Shown: piece by piece, positions 62,690 through 64,000 of the stretch
Layout of the letters: every line of letters begins with the position of its first letter
Position numbering within the stretch: position 1 is the first letter of the stretch
Assembly (NCBI GenBank): GCA_963580285.1
Contig: OY757011.1
Location: forward strand, 153,811,245 to 153,875,244
Reading direction: 5' to 3'
Source: Lucinisca nassula
Taxonomy: Eukaryota > Mollusca > Bivalvia > Lucinida > Lucinidae
DNA: 64,000 bases
Notes under the pieces: generated by a model
The model's database searches: none
What the model saw: only the letters and a program-made list of their open reading frames with translations
Told to the model about the DNA's origin: nothing
Made by a program: the position numbers and the translations under genes

Positions 62690-64000
62690 AAAAGCTTCAT
62701 AAGAAATTTGACTTAAGTTTGTCCAACAGTTTTGTAAATGAATATTAAGTTTCAATTTTGATATCTGAGTGACCTTGGTCCAAGCTCAATGAGTGACCTT
62801 GACCTTTGACATCATGTACTTCCATTAACTCATTTAGTTGACTGCATCTACAAAAATAAGGTTCACATGCAACAATATCTTTCAAAAAATAATTTTGCCC
62901 ACCTTTTTCCCATGTAAAATCACACACAACAAATTTGACCATGATCTAAATTAGGTCAAGGCAAAGACACAGCAATCAGTTGAACAAACTATTCTGAACC
63001 AAGATCCAAAAGTTACCTGCCCAATTTCATGGTAATTACCTATTGGCTCCAGAGAAGAGGTTTTTGAAGTGTTTTAACCATACATTAGCATGGCGGCCAT
63101 ATTTGTCATGTGACCAAATGCAGATTAATTAATATTCATTTCTCTGTTCCCAAAAGCTTTCATATACAATTTGGTTGCAAACAGTCCAGTGGTTTCTGAG
63201 AAAAACAAGTTTTAATTTTTATATCTGAATGACCTTGGGCTAAGGTCAAGGAATGCTCCAGACCTTGAATACTCGCGTGGTTTTATTTACTCATTTTGCT
63301 AGCTGCATACACAAATATTTAGATCACAGGCTGAAACAGTTTCCGAAAGATACACGGTATTGCCTTTTTCCCACACAAAAGCCTATGCGACCAAAGTTGA
63401 CATTGGCCTGAAATATGTCAAGGTCATCTAGGGGACGTCATTTGTTCAAACTATGGTTGGCTGAAGTCCCCAATACCACATACCATACATACATATAAGT
63501 TCTATGATAAACAGCCCACTGGTTCTGGGGAAGAAGATTTCTGAAGTATCTCTACCTTATATGGACAGTCAGCCATATCGGTCGGTAAGGCCCCCGCCAA
63601 TAGGGTCTTGAAGAAATGTATGGGCTGCATGATGCTTCCACGCAGAGCAGAATCCGTCCCGCACACTAGTACTGGTAAGCCGCTTAGAGGATCTAAGCCT
63701 GTCAAGGAACCGCGGTGCGAGGCGGACCGTCCATGCTAATAAACCCTATTGGTTTCATTGGGCGACAGGGCTTGAGATGTCATTTCATCTCAATGTCGGG
63801 TAAAAGTCCCACAAAATTGGAAGCAGTGTCTCCAAAATGACCTTTACAGTGTTGACGGGGACGTTAAACCTCAAATCAAACAAACAAACAAAGCCATATC
63901 GGTCACGTGACCAAAGTCATATAAATTGATTTAAATTTCCTTTTTCCTAGAAGCTTCGATATGAAATGTTTGTGTTTCTGAGAAAAAATGACGTTGGGCC
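62690..64000. repeat. tandem array of ~470-bp GACCTTG units, running off the window
   Basis: Repeated blocks TTTCAATTTTGATATCTGAG TGACCTTGG (62750, 63212), CATATTTGTCATGTGACCAA (63088, 63892) and AAAGCTTTCATATACAATTT (63150, 63950) are spaced about 470-485 bp once the SINE-4 is removed. The array is rich in GACCTTGACC motifs. Confidence 0.72.
63584..63891 (+). mobile_element. SINE-4, full length with 13-bp TSD, inside the array
   Basis: A 308-bp unit bracketed by AGCCATATCGGTC (63571-63583 and 63892-63904). The head is CCCCGCCAATAGGGTCTTGA and the tail (AAAC)n. Confidence 0.94.

Noticed and set aside
21928..64000. Search for the first exon (TM1, GLW..C motif) of the calcium-channel gamma-like gene
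   Set aside because: No minus-strand stretch with the motif and a phase-1 donor was found by reading. It may be outside the window, so nothing is called.

Overview
This window is eukaryotic, repeat-dense and gene-poor. It is most likely from a marine or freshwater bivalve mollusc. The evidence is spliced exons with GT/AG borders, several tRNA-headed SINE families with AAAC-type tails, LINE and mariner relics, and long arrays of 'AAGGTCA'-bearing tandem units of a kind common in bivalve DNA. Species cannot be fixed from sequence alone. There is no operon structure, CRISPR array or bacterial feature.

Two host genes are supported, both on the minus strand. (1) At 1.3-4.4 kb, two exons (4161-4390, 1316-1394) join in frame and encode part of a secreted ependymin-related-like protein. 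(2) At 14.6-21.9 kb, three exons (21838-21927, 19669-19803, 14593-14900) join in frame and encode the last three transmembrane segments of a claudin-superfamily protein of the voltage-gated calcium channel gamma subunit / TARP type (CACNG5/7-like), including the stop codon. Its first exon was not found. The remaining 42 kb may be its first intron or intergenic DNA.

Almost everything else is mobile DNA. Two large palindromic MITE families (A and B here) and a third (C) have different ends but share one central hairpin (GAACCGCCTC/GAGGCGGTTC flanked by TCGTTAGAA). A fourth group (D) is built around a stem-loop that reads roughly CCAGATCAGACGCC. At least five SINE families are present. Four of them have copies whose target-site duplications (TSDs) can be read directly. 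SINE-1, -2 and -3 have tRNA-like heads, SINE-4 has an unrecognised head, and SINE-5 has a nearly complete tRNA-like head. Two non-LTR retrotransposon relics (6.1-7.6 kb and 41.7-45.2 kb) and two mariner relics (49.7-50.8 kb; 60.52-61.86 kb with terminal inverted repeats (TIRs) and TA duplication) are recognisable.

Layout: 0-5 kb ependymin-like gene with MITEs and a 1.1 kb TIR element; 6-8 kb LINE relic and a CATA microsatellite; 9-14 kb MITEs and a tandem array; 14.6-22 kb calcium-channel gamma-like gene; 24.25-29.37 kb a 5.1 kb insertion with matching ends that splits a MITE-A copy and itself contains a 948-bp foldback element; 31-34 kb intact SINEs and a TIR-bounded tandem array; 39-41 kb tandem array; 41.7-45.2 kb LINE hit by two SINEs; 47-48 kb tandem array; 49-62 kb MITEs, SINEs and mariners; 62.7-64 kb tandem array running off the edge. 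Many elements are nested, so the relative ages of the families can be read from the sequence.
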